Under the pieces are notes generated by a model. It searched no databases, was not told the DNA's origin, and was given only the letters and a program-made list of their open reading frames with translations. The translations under genes and the position numbers were made by a program. From positions 682,001 through 746,000 of the forward strand of contig OZ241331.1 of NCBI GenBank assembly GCA_965200005.1: a DNA stretch of 64,000 nt, given 5' to 3'. Source of the DNA: Aldehydirespirator sp965200005. Its GTDB lineage: Bacteria; Actinomycetota; Acidimicrobiia; Acidimicrobiales; Aldehydirespiratoraceae. Shown here piece after piece: positions 52,005 through 59,804 of this stretch (the first letter of the stretch is position 1; the number at the start of each line of letters is the position of its first letter).

Positions 52005-52766
52005 TCAGCCCTTCACCTTCACCATCGCGGCCCGAAGTACCTGACCTTTCCAGGCGTAACCCGTACGGAAAATGTCTGATACAACCGGCAAGCCATCGGC
52101 GTCGTCATCGTCTGACGGTTCAGCGAGGACGGCCTCGTGGAAGGTCGGGTCAAAGGCCTCACCAACCGTTCCGACAACACTCAATCCCGCTGAGCCGAGC
52201 ACTCCGAGAAGTTGCGACTGGACGGCCTCGATGCCTTCGACACCGTGGCTGGCCGCTGCTTCACAAGCATCAAGGACAGGCAGCAGGTCTTTGACGAGCT
52301 TCGACGCCGCTCGAGCCACCACATCGGCATTGCGCCTCTCCGTCTGACGCTTGAAGTTGGCCAGGTCGGCGGTGGCCCGCTGCCAGCGGTCGAGATAAGT
52401 GTCACGCTCGGCAACAAGCTGCTCCATATCAATCTCGACATCCGGCTCAGCTTGCTCGGCGCTCGCCTCATCGCCTGATTCTGCTGCAAGGTCGTTGTTG
52501 TCCCGGGCGTCGCCCTCGGCTCCGTCGGCGGAACCATTACCAGCAGTTTCCTCCACGGCAGTGCCGTCGCTGCCGGCGGTACTTGTACCTGTGCCAGCGG
52601 GCTGGCCCGCTCTTTGGCCACCAGTGTCACCAGATGTCGAAGCCCCGGAGTCGCTCTCGCTCAAGCCGGAGTTCTCGGCTTGGTCGGCCCCTACGGTGTA
52701 CCCCCGGGCGTCAACGACTGAATCCATAGCCGGTGTGTCTGGCCGTTGTGTGTCAGCGCTGCTCAC
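52005..52766 (-). CDS. grpE: Nucleotide exchange factor GrpE with long acidic N-terminus
   Basis: 253 residues. The first ~115 are acidic, Ser/Gly/Thr/Glu-rich and probably disordered, longer than in most GrpE. The conserved part begins near residue 118 (MEQLVAERDTYLDRWQRATADLANFKRQTERR, quoted as DTYLDRWQRATADLANFKRQ) with the long helix pair and beta domain (GEAFDPTFHEAVLAEPSDDD). It releases ADP from DnaK. Overlaps dnaK by 4 bp. Confidence 0.93.
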   Translation of the reverse strand: MSSADTQRPDTPAMDSVVDARGYTVGADQAENSGLSESDSGASTSGDTGGQRAGQPAGTGTSTAGSDGTAVEETAGNGSADGAEGDARDNNDLAAESGDEASAEQAEPDVEIDMEQLVAERDTYLDRWQRATADLANFKRQTERRNADVVARAASKLVKDLLPVLDACEAAASHGVEGIEAVQSQLLGVLGSAGLSVVGTVGEAFDPTFHEAVLAEPSDDDDADGLPVVSDIFRTGYAWKGQVLRAAMVKVKG

Positions 52767-54592
52767 GACTTCTTGTCGTCGTCAACAATCTCGGCATCGA
52801 CGACATCGTCGTCAGCTGCACTTGAAGCGCCTTCGCCTTGCTCACGATCGGCTGCAGCAGCTGCTTCATAGAGACGCTGACCGAACTCCTGGCTGGCATT
52901 CATCAATGCTTCGGTTGCTGACTTCACAGCCTCAACATCGCTGCCCTCAAGTGCTGACTTCACATCGGCGAGCTTGGACTCGATGTTCTGCTTCTCGTCG
53001 TCAGAGACTGAGTCACCCTGCTCTTTGAGCAGTTTCTCGGTCTGATAAACGAGCGTGTCAGCAGTGTTGCGAACCTCTGCTTCTTCACGCTTACGCCGGT
53101 CTTCTTCGGCGTGTGCTTCGGCATCAGCAACCATTTGATCGATCGTGTTCGAGTCAAGCGAGGACTGTCCCGTGATTGTCATTGACTGCTCTTTGCCAGT
53201 GGCCTTGTCTTGCGCACTTACATGCACGATGCCATTGGCGTCGATGTCAAACGTGACCTCGATTTGGGGCATTCCCCGTGGGGCCGGGGGCAGATCAACC
53301 AGCTGGAACTTGCCGAGCGTCTTGTTGTAAGCCGCCATCTGTCTCTCACCCTGAAGGACATGAATCTCAACGGATGGTTGACCGTCTTCGGCAGTAGTGA
53401 AGATCTCGCTCTTGCGGGTGGGGATCGTGGTGTTGCGCTCGATCAGGGTTGTCATCACACCACCCTTGGTCTCGATACCAAGAGATAGGGGAGTCACATC
53501 AAGCAACAAGACGTCTTTGACTTCGCCCTTGAGCACTCCAGCCTGAATCGCCGCACCAATTGCTACGACCTCATCGGGGTTTACGGTCTTGTTCGGCTCA
53601 CGCCCTGTCATCTCTTGAACGAGGTCTGCTACTGCGGGCATGCGAGTGGAACCACCGACGAGCACGACATGGTTGATCTGGCCCTTGCGAAGACCAGCAT
53701 CCTTGATGGCCTGCTCGAACGGGCCGCGGCAACGGTTCAGCAAGCGAGCTGTGAGATCCTGGAACTTAGCCCTACTCAGTGCGTAATCGAGATGCAGCGG
53801 GCCTTGGTTGGTGGCCGTGACAAACGGGAGATTGATCTGAGTTGACAGGGTTTGTGAGAGTTCGATCTTGGCTTTCTCGGCGGCTTCTTTGAGTCGCTGC
53901 ATGGCCATTGCGTCTGCGGAAAGATCCACCCCATGGTCACTCTTGAACGAGGCAACCAGCCAGTCGATGATGGCTGTATCCCAGTCGTCACCACCAAGGT
54001 TGGTGTCACCCGATGTCGACTTAACTTCGAAGACACCGTCACCTAGTTCGAGCACCGATACGTCAAAAGTGCCGCCGCCGAGGTCGAACACGAGAATGAC
54101 CTGATCGTCGTTCTCTTTGTCGAGGCCGTACGCGAGTGCGGCAGCTGTCGGTTCGTTGATAATGCGTAGTACTTCGAGGCCTGCTACCTGGCCTGCTTCT
54201 TTGGTAGCGGTGCGCTGAGAGTCATCAAAGTACGCGGGAACTGTGACCACAGCCTGCGTGACGGGAGTTCCTAGATACTCTTCTGCATCTCGCTTGAGTT
54301 TCATTAGAACTCGTGCGGAGATCTCTTGAGACTTGTACACCTTGCCATCAATGTCACGTGACCAGTTGGTGCCCATGTGACGCTTTACGGAGCGGATGGT
54401 GCGATTCGGGTTGGTGATTGCCTGTCGTTTGGCAACCTCGCCAACAAGCACATCGCCGCCCTTGCTGAAAGCCACCACAGAGGGGGTGGTGCGAGAACCT
54501 TCAGCGTTAGCGATGACGACCGGATCGCCGCCTTCGAGAACGCTGACGACTGAGTTCGTGGTACCGAGGTCGATACCTACGGCTTTAGACAT
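52763..54592 (-). CDS. dnaK: Chaperone DnaK (Hsp70)
   Basis: 609 residues. The ATPase domain has VGIDLGTTNSVVSVLEGG, AYFDDSQRTATKEAGQVA, VFDLGGGTFDVSVLELGDG and VLVGGSTRMPAVADLVQEM. The substrate-binding part (LLDVTPLSLGIETKGGVM) and a lid with an acidic C-terminus (about residues 505-609) follow. First gene of dnaK-grpE-dnaJ-hspR-clpB. A HAIR-like element lies 124 bp upstream. Confidence 0.98.
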   Translation of the reverse strand: MSKAVGIDLGTTNSVVSVLEGGDPVVIANAEGSRTTPSVVAFSKGGDVLVGEVAKRQAITNPNRTIRSVKRHMGTNWSRDIDGKVYKSQEISARVLMKLKRDAEEYLGTPVTQAVVTVPAYFDDSQRTATKEAGQVAGLEVLRIINEPTAAALAYGLDKENDDQVILVFDLGGGTFDVSVLELGDGVFEVKSTSGDTNLGGDDWDTAIIDWLVASFKSDHGVDLSADAMAMQRLKEAAEKAKIELSQTLSTQINLPFVTATNQGPLHLDYALSRAKFQDLTARLLNRCRGPFEQAIKDAGLRKGQINHVVLVGGSTRMPAVADLVQEMTGREPNKTVNPDEVVAIGAAIQAGVLKGEVKDVLLLDVTPLSLGIETKGGVMTTLIERNTTIPTRKSEIFTTAEDGQPSVEIHVLQGERQMAAYNKTLGKFQLVDLPPAPRGMPQIEVTFDIDANGIVHVSAQDKATGKEQSMTITGQSSLDSNTIDQMVADAEAHAEEDRRKREEAEVRNTADTLVYQTEKLLKEQGDSVSDDEKQNIESKLADVKSALEGSDVEAVKSATEALMNASQEFGQRLYEAAAAADREQGEGASSAADDDVVDAEIVDDDKKS

Positions 54593-54715
54593 TCTTTGTT
54601 TGCCTCTCCTTCTTTTTCGTTCTGGCTGTTGCGGGGCGTCGGAGTTGACACCCCGAAGTGTCTGTATTCTGCAACGCTTGTTGATGGGAGATCATTCCCA
54701 AATGGACGCAGAAAA

Positions 54716-54736
54716 CTTGAGCGTATCTATATCAAC
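54716..54736. promoter_or_regulatory. Candidate HAIR (HspR operator) upstream of dnaK
   Basis: Reads CTTGAGC-N7-TATCAAC; the consensus is CTTGAGT-N7-ACTCAAG. It matches the spacing exactly and 10 of 14 half-site positions (6/7 and 4/7). It lies between dnaK and the divergent gpmA. The right half is degenerate, so binding would need testing. Confidence 0.45.
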
Positions 54737-54840
54737 TCTTTTCCGGTGCAGATTTGCGGGAACCATCTCGCCGAGAGCTCCGGGCTCTCGGTTCACGTGG
54801 CAGTGTCTGTGTGATGTCGATTGGCTCTACGTTGGCAGCC

Positions 54841-55701
54841 ATGGCCGAAACGTATGACCTGGTGCTGGTGCGGCATGGACGCAGCGAATGGAACGATCTC
54901 AACCTGTTTACGGGCTGGCACGACTGTGATCTGATCGAATCGGGCCGCCGGGAGGCTCGAGCAGCGGGCGAGATGCTTGCTGCTAGGGGGTTGCGGCCGA
55001 CAGTTGTGCATACGTCGGTGCTTCGGCGTGCGGTGGAGACGACGGCAATCGTGCTTGATGTGCTTGGCCTGACGGGTATGGAGGTGAAGCAAAGTTGGCG
55101 CCTCAACGAGCGCCACTACGGCGACCTCACCGGGCTGAACAAGGCGGAGGTGCGTGCTGCTCACGGTGCAGAGCAACTGCAATTGTGGCGGCGAGGTTAT
55201 GACACTCCGCCACCACCGATCCGCGACGAGAATCCGTACAACCCAAATGGTGCTGCTGCTTATGCAGATCTACCTGACGGTTCTGTGCCTCTCAGCGAGA
55301 GCCTGGCTGATGTACTGGCGCGGCTCCTGCCCTATTGGACTGATGTATTGATCCCTGATCTGCGTGACGGGCACTTGGTGCTTGTGTCAGCCCATGGCAA
55401 CAGCTTGCGAGCGTTAGCCAAACGCCTCGACAACATCTCCGACGAAGACATCGGCGAACTCAACCTGCCAACAGGCATGCCCCTGCACTACCGCCTTGGG
55501 CCCGACATGCGCCCGCTGGAGTCGATGCATCCTCTCCAACGAGCCCTAGACCCAGAAGCCGCAGCCAAAGGCGCCGCAGAAGTAGCCGCCCAAGCCTCCC
55601 ACCCCACTAGTCATAGAGGCCCAAGCGCTGCGCCTCAGCAGTTAGTTCATCAAGAGCCACTCACTGACGCGCCTTCGTCTTCGAACTCGCTTCTCAGCTA
55701 G
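54841..55701 (+). CDS. gpmA: 2,3-bisphosphoglycerate-dependent phosphoglycerate mutase with an acquired C-terminal tail
   Basis: 286 residues from the ATG at 54841; glycolytic interconversion of 2- and 3-phosphoglycerate. Catalytic histidine motif VLVRHGRSEWNDLNLFTGWHD, then ERHYGDLTGLNKAEV and SAHGNSLRALAKRL with the second histidine, all intact. The normal protein ends near ALDPEAAAKGAAEVAAQ, about 250 residues. The last ~35 residues (HPTSHRGPSAAPQQLVHQ and on) are encoded by a fragment whose other strand is the 3' end of an HTH antitoxin gene (see 55607-55697), so the tail was acquired. Active-site residues are unaffected. Confidence 0.9.
   Translation: MAETYDLVLVRHGRSEWNDLNLFTGWHDCDLIESGRREARAAGEMLAARGLRPTVVHTSVLRRAVETTAIVLDVLGLTGMEVKQSWRLNERHYGDLTGLNKAEVRAAHGAEQLQLWRRGYDTPPPPIRDENPYNPNGAAAYADLPDGSVPLSESLADVLARLLPYWTDVLIPDLRDGHLVLVSAHGNSLRALAKRLDNISDEDIGELNLPTGMPLHYRLGPDMRPLESMHPLQRALDPEAAAKGAAEVAAQASHPTSHRGPSAAPQQLVHQEPLTDAPSSSNSLLS
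55607..55697 (-). pseudogene. Fragment of an HTH antitoxin gene (copy A), read in antisense by the gpmA tail
   Basis: On the minus strand this fragment encodes the C-terminus VALDELTAEAQRLGLYD and stop, matching KALDELSAEAQRMGLYD of the intact antitoxin at 59082. An in-frame TGA interrupts it between RQ and VALDEL. 72 bases (55626-55697) are identical to copy B at 55951-56022. Its plus strand provides the last part of gpmA. Confidence 0.85.
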
Positions 55702-55755
55702 GCAGGCTCTGCGTGACAGTGTCGTACCATGCGGTTACAATTGCGCCATAACACC

Positions 55756-55802
55756 CTGAGTGCTTCGACGCTCAGACCCGGGGCCCCCTCCTTTGAGGGG
55801 CC
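55756..55802. other. Two adjacent hairpins after gpmA
   Basis: The first is CTGAGTG-CTTCGA-CGCTCAG (55756-55775). The second is a GC-rich stem (55782-55802, one bulged base) ending GAGGGGCC. No T-run follows. They are terminator-like structures downstream of gpmA; an unannotated RNA cannot be excluded. Confidence 0.5.
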
Positions 55803-55846
55803 TCTGTAATCTCCACGCAGCGGGACGGCTCAGCACGCGCCCCGAA

Positions 55847-55920
55847 TAAGTACGACGACATCGTCAGGCGTTTGCGCTTCCGTAAAGTACGCACGAGTCA
55901 TAGACGGCTCGGATTGTCAC
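55847..55920 (-). pseudogene. Relic of a PIN-toxin gene with a large internal deletion
   Basis: From GTG at 55920 the minus strand encodes VTIRAVYDSCVLYG, matching MAIRVVYDSCVLYG of the intact toxin at 58431-59069. The sequence then jumps, out of frame, to EAQTPDDVVVL, matching EAQTPDDFVSYLL at residue ~125 of the intact toxin. About 111 codons of the original are therefore missing, including most PIN acidic residues. Confidence 0.82.
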
Positions 55921-55931
55921 GGGGGGCCGCG

Positions 55932-56022
55932 CTAGTCGTAGAGACCCATTCGCTGCGCCTCAGCAGTTAGTTCATCAAGAGCCACTCACTGACGCGCCTT
56001 CGTCTTCGAACTCGCTTCTCAG
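55932..56022 (-). pseudogene. Fragment of an HTH antitoxin gene (copy B)
   Basis: Encodes VALDELTAEAQRMGLYD and stop on the minus strand, with the same in-frame TGA as copy A. It is followed, in the right order and spacing (11 bp), by the relic toxin start at 55920, so it is the 3' end of a decayed antitoxin-toxin operon. Confidence 0.85.
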
Positions 56023-56039
56023 TTGGGATTGCCACGTCT

Positions 56040-56546
56040 GTGACTGGAGCGGTTGTGAGTGATGACGTATCGACTGAGTTAGCTCAGTTGGTCTATATGA
56101 CATTAGGCATTATCTTCTTGATGCTTGGGGGACTAAGCGCTGTCATTACGTGCGAATTGAACAGACGGCCATCGTTACAAAAACGACTATCGAAGGCTTC
56201 CGACACGTTGTTGAACGTGGTGCTGTGGATCGCGGGTATCAACACTACTGGCCTGGTGTTTCTGTTTGGATCGCTCTTGGGAACTGAACAGGGACAAGCA
56301 ATGTTGAATCCCTTTCTGCAACAAAGCGAAGGGCTGCCATCCTACCACTATGTACTAATTTCGTTGGCGGTAGGACTTTCCGGGGTCGTGGTAGCGGTTC
56401 TAAGCACCATGTTTGCATCCGATGGCAGAATCCGACACTGGGCAGAGGTCTCGCTATTCGTAACCGCGTTCAGCACTTCATTCGTCTTATTCCCGACATG
56501 GCTGTTGCTATTGATCGACATAGCGGAACTAGCTTCACCCGGATAA
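56040..56546 (+). CDS. Four-helix membrane protein of unknown function
   Basis: 168 residues from a GTG at 56040 (another GTG at 56055 is equally possible). Four hydrophobic segments near residues 17-38, 57-77, 105-125 and 137-160. I recognise no family. It lies on the plus strand directly after the relic toxin-antitoxin fragments. A hairpin 24 bp after the stop (56570-56590) supports a real gene end. Confidence 0.6.
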   Translation: MTGAVVSDDVSTELAQLVYMTLGIIFLMLGGLSAVITCELNRRPSLQKRLSKASDTLLNVVLWIAGINTTGLVFLFGSLLGTEQGQAMLNPFLQQSEGLPSYHYVLISLAVGLSGVVVAVLSTMFASDGRIRHWAEVSLFVTAFSTSFVLFPTWLLLLIDIAELASPG

Positions 56547-56569
56547 GTCGCCCCGTGACCGCAAATTGA

Positions 56570-56590
56570 CGACGGGAGTTCCGCCCGTCG
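56570..56590. terminator. Hairpin downstream of the membrane protein gene
   Basis: CGACGGG-AGTTCCG-CCCGTCG: a 7-bp stem and 7-nt loop, without a T-run. Probable transcription end signal of the high-GC type. Confidence 0.45.
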
Positions 56591-56905
56591 AACTTGCGCA
56601 CGAAACAGAATGACTGCCCGGAAGCAATTTGGCACTCGTGGGTACCCATTCATTCAGCTTTAGTGAGGAGAGCCCATACTGACACTCAGGCGCGTCGTCA
56701 TGACTGTATGACTTGATGCATCGGAACTTTCGCGATGGAGCAGAGCCGACCTACACCGCGACGATTAACCTAGGGTTCTGGCCGTGACATCCGCTTAAGC
56801 GCATTACCTCCCCGATCAGGAGACCGCGAATGGCAACCCAACATGACGGTCATCCTTAAGCTTGCCAAGCACATCCGGTCATTGAGCCGGGTCACCTCTT
56901 CCGGC
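56591..56905. other. Intergenic region without a recognised feature
   Basis: About 315 bases. I see no RNA gene, repeat or conserved reading frame here. Confidence 0.5.
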
Positions 56906-57610
56906 TCAACGCTGGCACATGCGCCGCAGAAGGTGAACAACCCCAACAGTTGCCTCAGCCACCAATCCTGCCTCACGAGTCGTTCCGTGGCGCCGGTGTT
57001 GCACGACGTTGGCGTAGTCAATGGTGGCCTTCAACAGCCGACGTAGCTTCTCGTGTTGGCTGCCTGATGCCATTGAATCGACCGCCGCGTATAGACGTTT
57101 CACGGCGCTGTTGCCGACGTCGCCGTGGACGCTCCGATCGTGAAGTTCATCAGCCAATGAGATCATGATGTCGCGGCAAATCAGACCAATAGCTTGGACA
57201 TCTTCGGGGGACCGAAGTTCGGCAAGTCGGATTTGCAGTTGTACAACCTGACCGCTGATGGTGTCCCAGCGGGTCAGGTTATCCGAGCCCGGGAGCCCAG
57301 AGCCGACCTCGTCGACCCTTACGCGATCCATTTGGGTATGGAGAGGTTGAAACAAGTCGCGAATGTAGGTGCGGCGATCCGTATACGTAGGCAAGTCTCG
57401 AGACCATTTGCCGTACCAAGCCCAGAGGTCAACATGAGGGTTCGGATCGTGGATGCCGAGTCGTCTCAACAGATCTTGAATCCTGCGGCGGCGACTCCGA
57501 TACTCACCATTAAGGTCATCAATTCGAGGGCCGCCAGTAGCGACCGCCGTCATCATGTCCATCTCACGGCTGAGTTCTACTCGTAACTCGTCAACTGGGT
57601 TCTTTGCCAT
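56906..57610 (-). CDS. Hypothetical protein, possible HEPN/Abi-C-like C-terminus
   Basis: 234 residues from an ATG at 57610 (a GTG at 57640 gives 10 more). No catalytic motif I can name. The N-terminal ~60 residues are helical and charged; the C-terminal part (RRLLKATIDYANVVQHRR and then HGTTREAGLVAEATVGVV) loosely resembles abortive-infection C-terminal/HEPN domains. It lies in an accessory region with toxin-antitoxin genes, which weakly supports a defence role. Could equally be something else. Confidence 0.5.
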   Translation of the reverse strand: MAKNPVDELRVELSREMDMMTAVATGGPRIDDLNGEYRSRRRRIQDLLRRLGIHDPNPHVDLWAWYGKWSRDLPTYTDRRTYIRDLFQPLHTQMDRVRVDEVGSGLPGSDNLTRWDTISGQVVQLQIRLAELRSPEDVQAIGLICRDIMISLADELHDRSVHGDVGNSAVKRLYAAVDSMASGSQHEKLRRLLKATIDYANVVQHRRHGTTREAGLVAEATVGVVHLLRRMCQR

Positions 57611-57692
57611 ATCCGCTGAGTATGCATCTGGCCTCTGCACGGAGGTAGAAGCTCTCTTGTCGTTGATGTGGAGTAACTCATCGGAGACCGGC

Positions 57693-57841
57693 TACCACTC
57701 GATCATCCAGTGCTCGATCTCATCGACTTCCTGGCGTCGATCGAAGTCCATCAACGCTCCAACTAGCCCCCGCTTGTTCGGGTCATCAGTCCACGGCAAA
57801 CCGACACTAGTGACACGTAGACCAATCCATGTGTCGGCCGA
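57693..57841 (-). pseudogene. Short coding-like fragment of unknown origin
   Basis: About 48 codons in frame without a start: it includes DTWIGLRVTSVGLPWTDD and ends FDRRQEVDEIEHWMIEW and a stop at 57693. It lies directly after the stop of the HigA-like relic in the same frame. I do not recognise it; it is probably part of a decayed neighbouring gene. Confidence 0.4.
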
Positions 57842-58232
57842 CTACTTGGCGCACTGACGATACTCTACGCCAAACTTGCAAGGATGTCCGAACACCTGCG
57901 CATTCGCGGGCTGACTAGGGTCGATCAGCACCCGGTCGCCAAAGATGGCTGCTATCTCGACCTCGCCTCCAAGTTTGCGGCGATCGGTCGGAGCACATCA
58001 AGCGACAGTGCGATCCCGCCTATCTCGATCTGGGAGACTGCCGACTGCGGCTTGCCGATCAGTTCTGCCAACTCGGCCTGCGTAACTCCAAGCGCATTGC
58101 GAAGTTCAACCGAGGCGGCAAGACGCGATCTCTTCAAGGGCGCGTTCCTTGGCGGCATCGATATGACGAGAGCGCTCGGGGTCACGACGTGCTTTGTCTC
58201 GGAGTTCGATGAAGTTCTTGGGTACGAGGCAT
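57842..58232 (-). pseudogene. Frameshifted HigA-like XRE antitoxin
   Basis: Three segments in different frames add up to one XRE antitoxin. MPRT from ATG at 58232, then KNFIELRDKARRDPERSRHI and DAAKERALEEIAS in a second frame, LRNALGVTQAELAELIGK and PQSAVSQIEIGG in a third, and KLGGEVEIAAIFGDRVLID in the last. Shifts are near 58220, 58115-58127 and 57966-57983. No higB toxin reading frame is seen next to it. A coding-like fragment continues after the stop, in the same frame, to 57693. Confidence 0.75.
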
Positions 58233-58297
58233 CAGATCCGTCGCTCCTGCTGGCCTGCCCTGCATTCTCCACCCAGAACCACGGCTGATCTGTTCAG

Positions 58298-58453
58298 CGC
58301 GGGTGGTTGAAGGATGGCTGAGGCCTGTCATGTCATGTTTGTTTGAACCGAATTGAGAGTTGTTGGGTCACCCGTCCAAGATCAAGCCAGCCGAGCAATG
58401 CAAGCCATGCTCAACATGACAGAGATCGACCTAATCACCCTCTCCCGCCGAGC
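58298..58453 (+). pseudogene. Diverged relic of the PhnB-like gene 3' end
   Basis: The plus strand aligns by eye with the 3' part of the PhnB-like gene at 60108-60262: cagccgagcaatgcaagcca and catgctcaacatgac are shared exactly, with many changes upstream. It is followed immediately by 21 bases (58454-58474) identical to the end of gpmA (55572-55592), so the segment is a mosaic. It has no open frame of its own. Confidence 0.7.
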
Positions 58454-59069
58454 CGCCGCAGAAGTAGCCGCCCACCCGCACGACGTTGCAGCTTGACGAG
58501 TCCTTCAATCGAACACAATCTGCCGAAAGTTCCCACGCCGAGCGCCGTAGCCCAGACTGCGCAAGTCTCTCAATGATCTGGACGACCGTCATCGGCGGGG
58601 CCTTTAGGGAGTTGGCTTGCTCGGTGACAGTTTGAGCAACCGCCTGCGGTGCTAGTCCTAATAGATATGAAACGAAGTCGTCAGGTGTTTGCGCTTCAAT
58701 GTGGAAGGTCCGGAGCGCATCGTGTGGGAAATCACGTAGATTGTTTGTCACGATCACGCGAGCGCCGCAACGGATTGCCGCGGCCAAGACGTGCCTGTCA
58801 CCTGGGTCAGGCAACTCAAGCGACGGCACCAAATCCTCGTATCCAGACACGAGACTTGCAGGGAAGTTCTCACAAATAACTCGCCGAGTGCGTGCGAGTC
58901 TTTCGGGGCTGATGTCACGACGATTCGTGAGCAACGAAGCCACCGTCTCGTCGAGTATCTCTTCACTCCAATGCGCCCGAAAGAGGTCAGTGCGAGCAAG
59001 GCGGAGCAAAAGGTCGCGTAGCGAGGCACCATAAAGTACACAGGAGTCGTAGACAACTCGGATTGCCAC
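58431..59069 (-). CDS. PIN-domain toxin (VapC-like) with an extended C-terminus
   Basis: 212 residues from a GTG at 59069, 12 bp after the antitoxin stop. PIN-domain proteins are Mg-dependent RNases. The acidic residues fit: Asp8 in VVYDSCVLY, Glu in SEEILDETV, Asp in LPDPGDRHVLAAA and Asp113 in NNLRDFP. Typical relatives end after the IIERLAQSGLRRS helix. The last ~30 residues (from about residue 183, rich in Ser/Cys/Gly) are encoded by the PhnB/gpmA relic mosaic and are probably an acquired tail. Confidence 0.85.
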   Translation of the reverse strand: MAIRVVYDSCVLYGASLRDLLLRLARTDLFRAHWSEEILDETVASLLTNRRDISPERLARTRRVICENFPASLVSGYEDLVPSLELPDPGDRHVLAAAIRCGARVIVTNNLRDFPHDALRTFHIEAQTPDDFVSYLLGLAPQAVAQTVTEQANSLKAPPMTVVQIIERLAQSGLRRSAWELSADCVRLKDSSSCNVVRVGGYFCGGSAGEGD

Positions 59070-59081
59070 GGAGAATCCTCG

Positions 59082-59552
59082 CTAGTCGTAGAGTCCCATG
59101 CGTTGTGCCTCAGCACTCAGTTCATCTAGGGCCTTCCGTTGACGCTCCTTCATCTCGTGCTTATACGCAAGCAAGTCGGTTAGTCGGATTCGGCGATGCC
59201 GATTGACTCGCCTGTAAGGGATCTCATCGTCGTCAAGTAGCCCGACCAAATGAGCACGTGGCACGTTGAGTAATTCTGCTGCCTGCTGCGTCGTTACTTC
59301 GGCGGACAGCGGCTCAAGTCTGACCGCATTGCCACGCGAGATCTGCAACAGTATCTCCGCCAGAAACTCCAGTACCTCTGGTGGTAGTTCAATCGTCAGG
59401 GTCTGTTTGCTTGCCGTCAGAACGACGGACTCAATAGACGCTGTCGGAGCGTTCAACACTGGACCGAGCATGTCAACGACTCTTGCGGCCTGATTTGTTA
59501 TCTCTTCGTCGGGGATCATCAGGCGCTGAAACGCGATTGGTGACGCTGTCAT
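59082..59552 (-). CDS. HTH (excisionase-type) antitoxin of the PIN toxin
   Basis: 156 residues. A short beta-rich N-terminal region (~residues 1-80) and then an excisionase/MerR-like HTH: VTTQQAAELLNVPRAHLVGL near residue 85, IPYRRVNRHRRIRLTDLLAY. A strong AGGAGG site precedes the ATG at 59552. Antitoxin first, toxin second, as usual. Its C-terminus (KALDELSAEAQRMGLYD) recurs as relic fragments at 55607 and 55932. Confidence 0.83.
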   Translation of the reverse strand: MTASPIAFQRLMIPDEEITNQAARVVDMLGPVLNAPTASIESVVLTASKQTLTIELPPEVLEFLAEILLQISRGNAVRLEPLSAEVTTQQAAELLNVPRAHLVGLLDDDEIPYRRVNRHRRIRLTDLLAYKHEMKERQRKALDELSAEAQRMGLYD

Positions 59553-59804
59553 GGTGCCTCCTGTCGCCCTCTATCTTGCTGCATCAGGTTCGCGTCGGCT
59601 AACGGACTGTTGAGCAGACAGATTCAATCACGATCACGTGAAGACCCCACCCCTTTGACGCAGGCTTGGTCGTGCATAGCCAGGAGAGTCAGCGGCTGAG
59701 TGACTTCGACGCCCGTCACTGCTCAAGAGGGCAGCCAAGTTGGATGGCAGGTTGTTGATGCCAGGTAGTTTCGCAGCTGCCAGTGCGCGACTCAACGAGG
59801 CAGT

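Noticed and set aside
54754..54840. A longer gpmA start
   Set aside because: The family begins at METYDLVLV-type sequence just after 54841, and the upstream residues are not conserved.
57884..58288. A 134-residue plus-strand reading frame
   Set aside because: It is the antisense of the decayed HigA-like gene; the amino-acid sequence is not protein-like.
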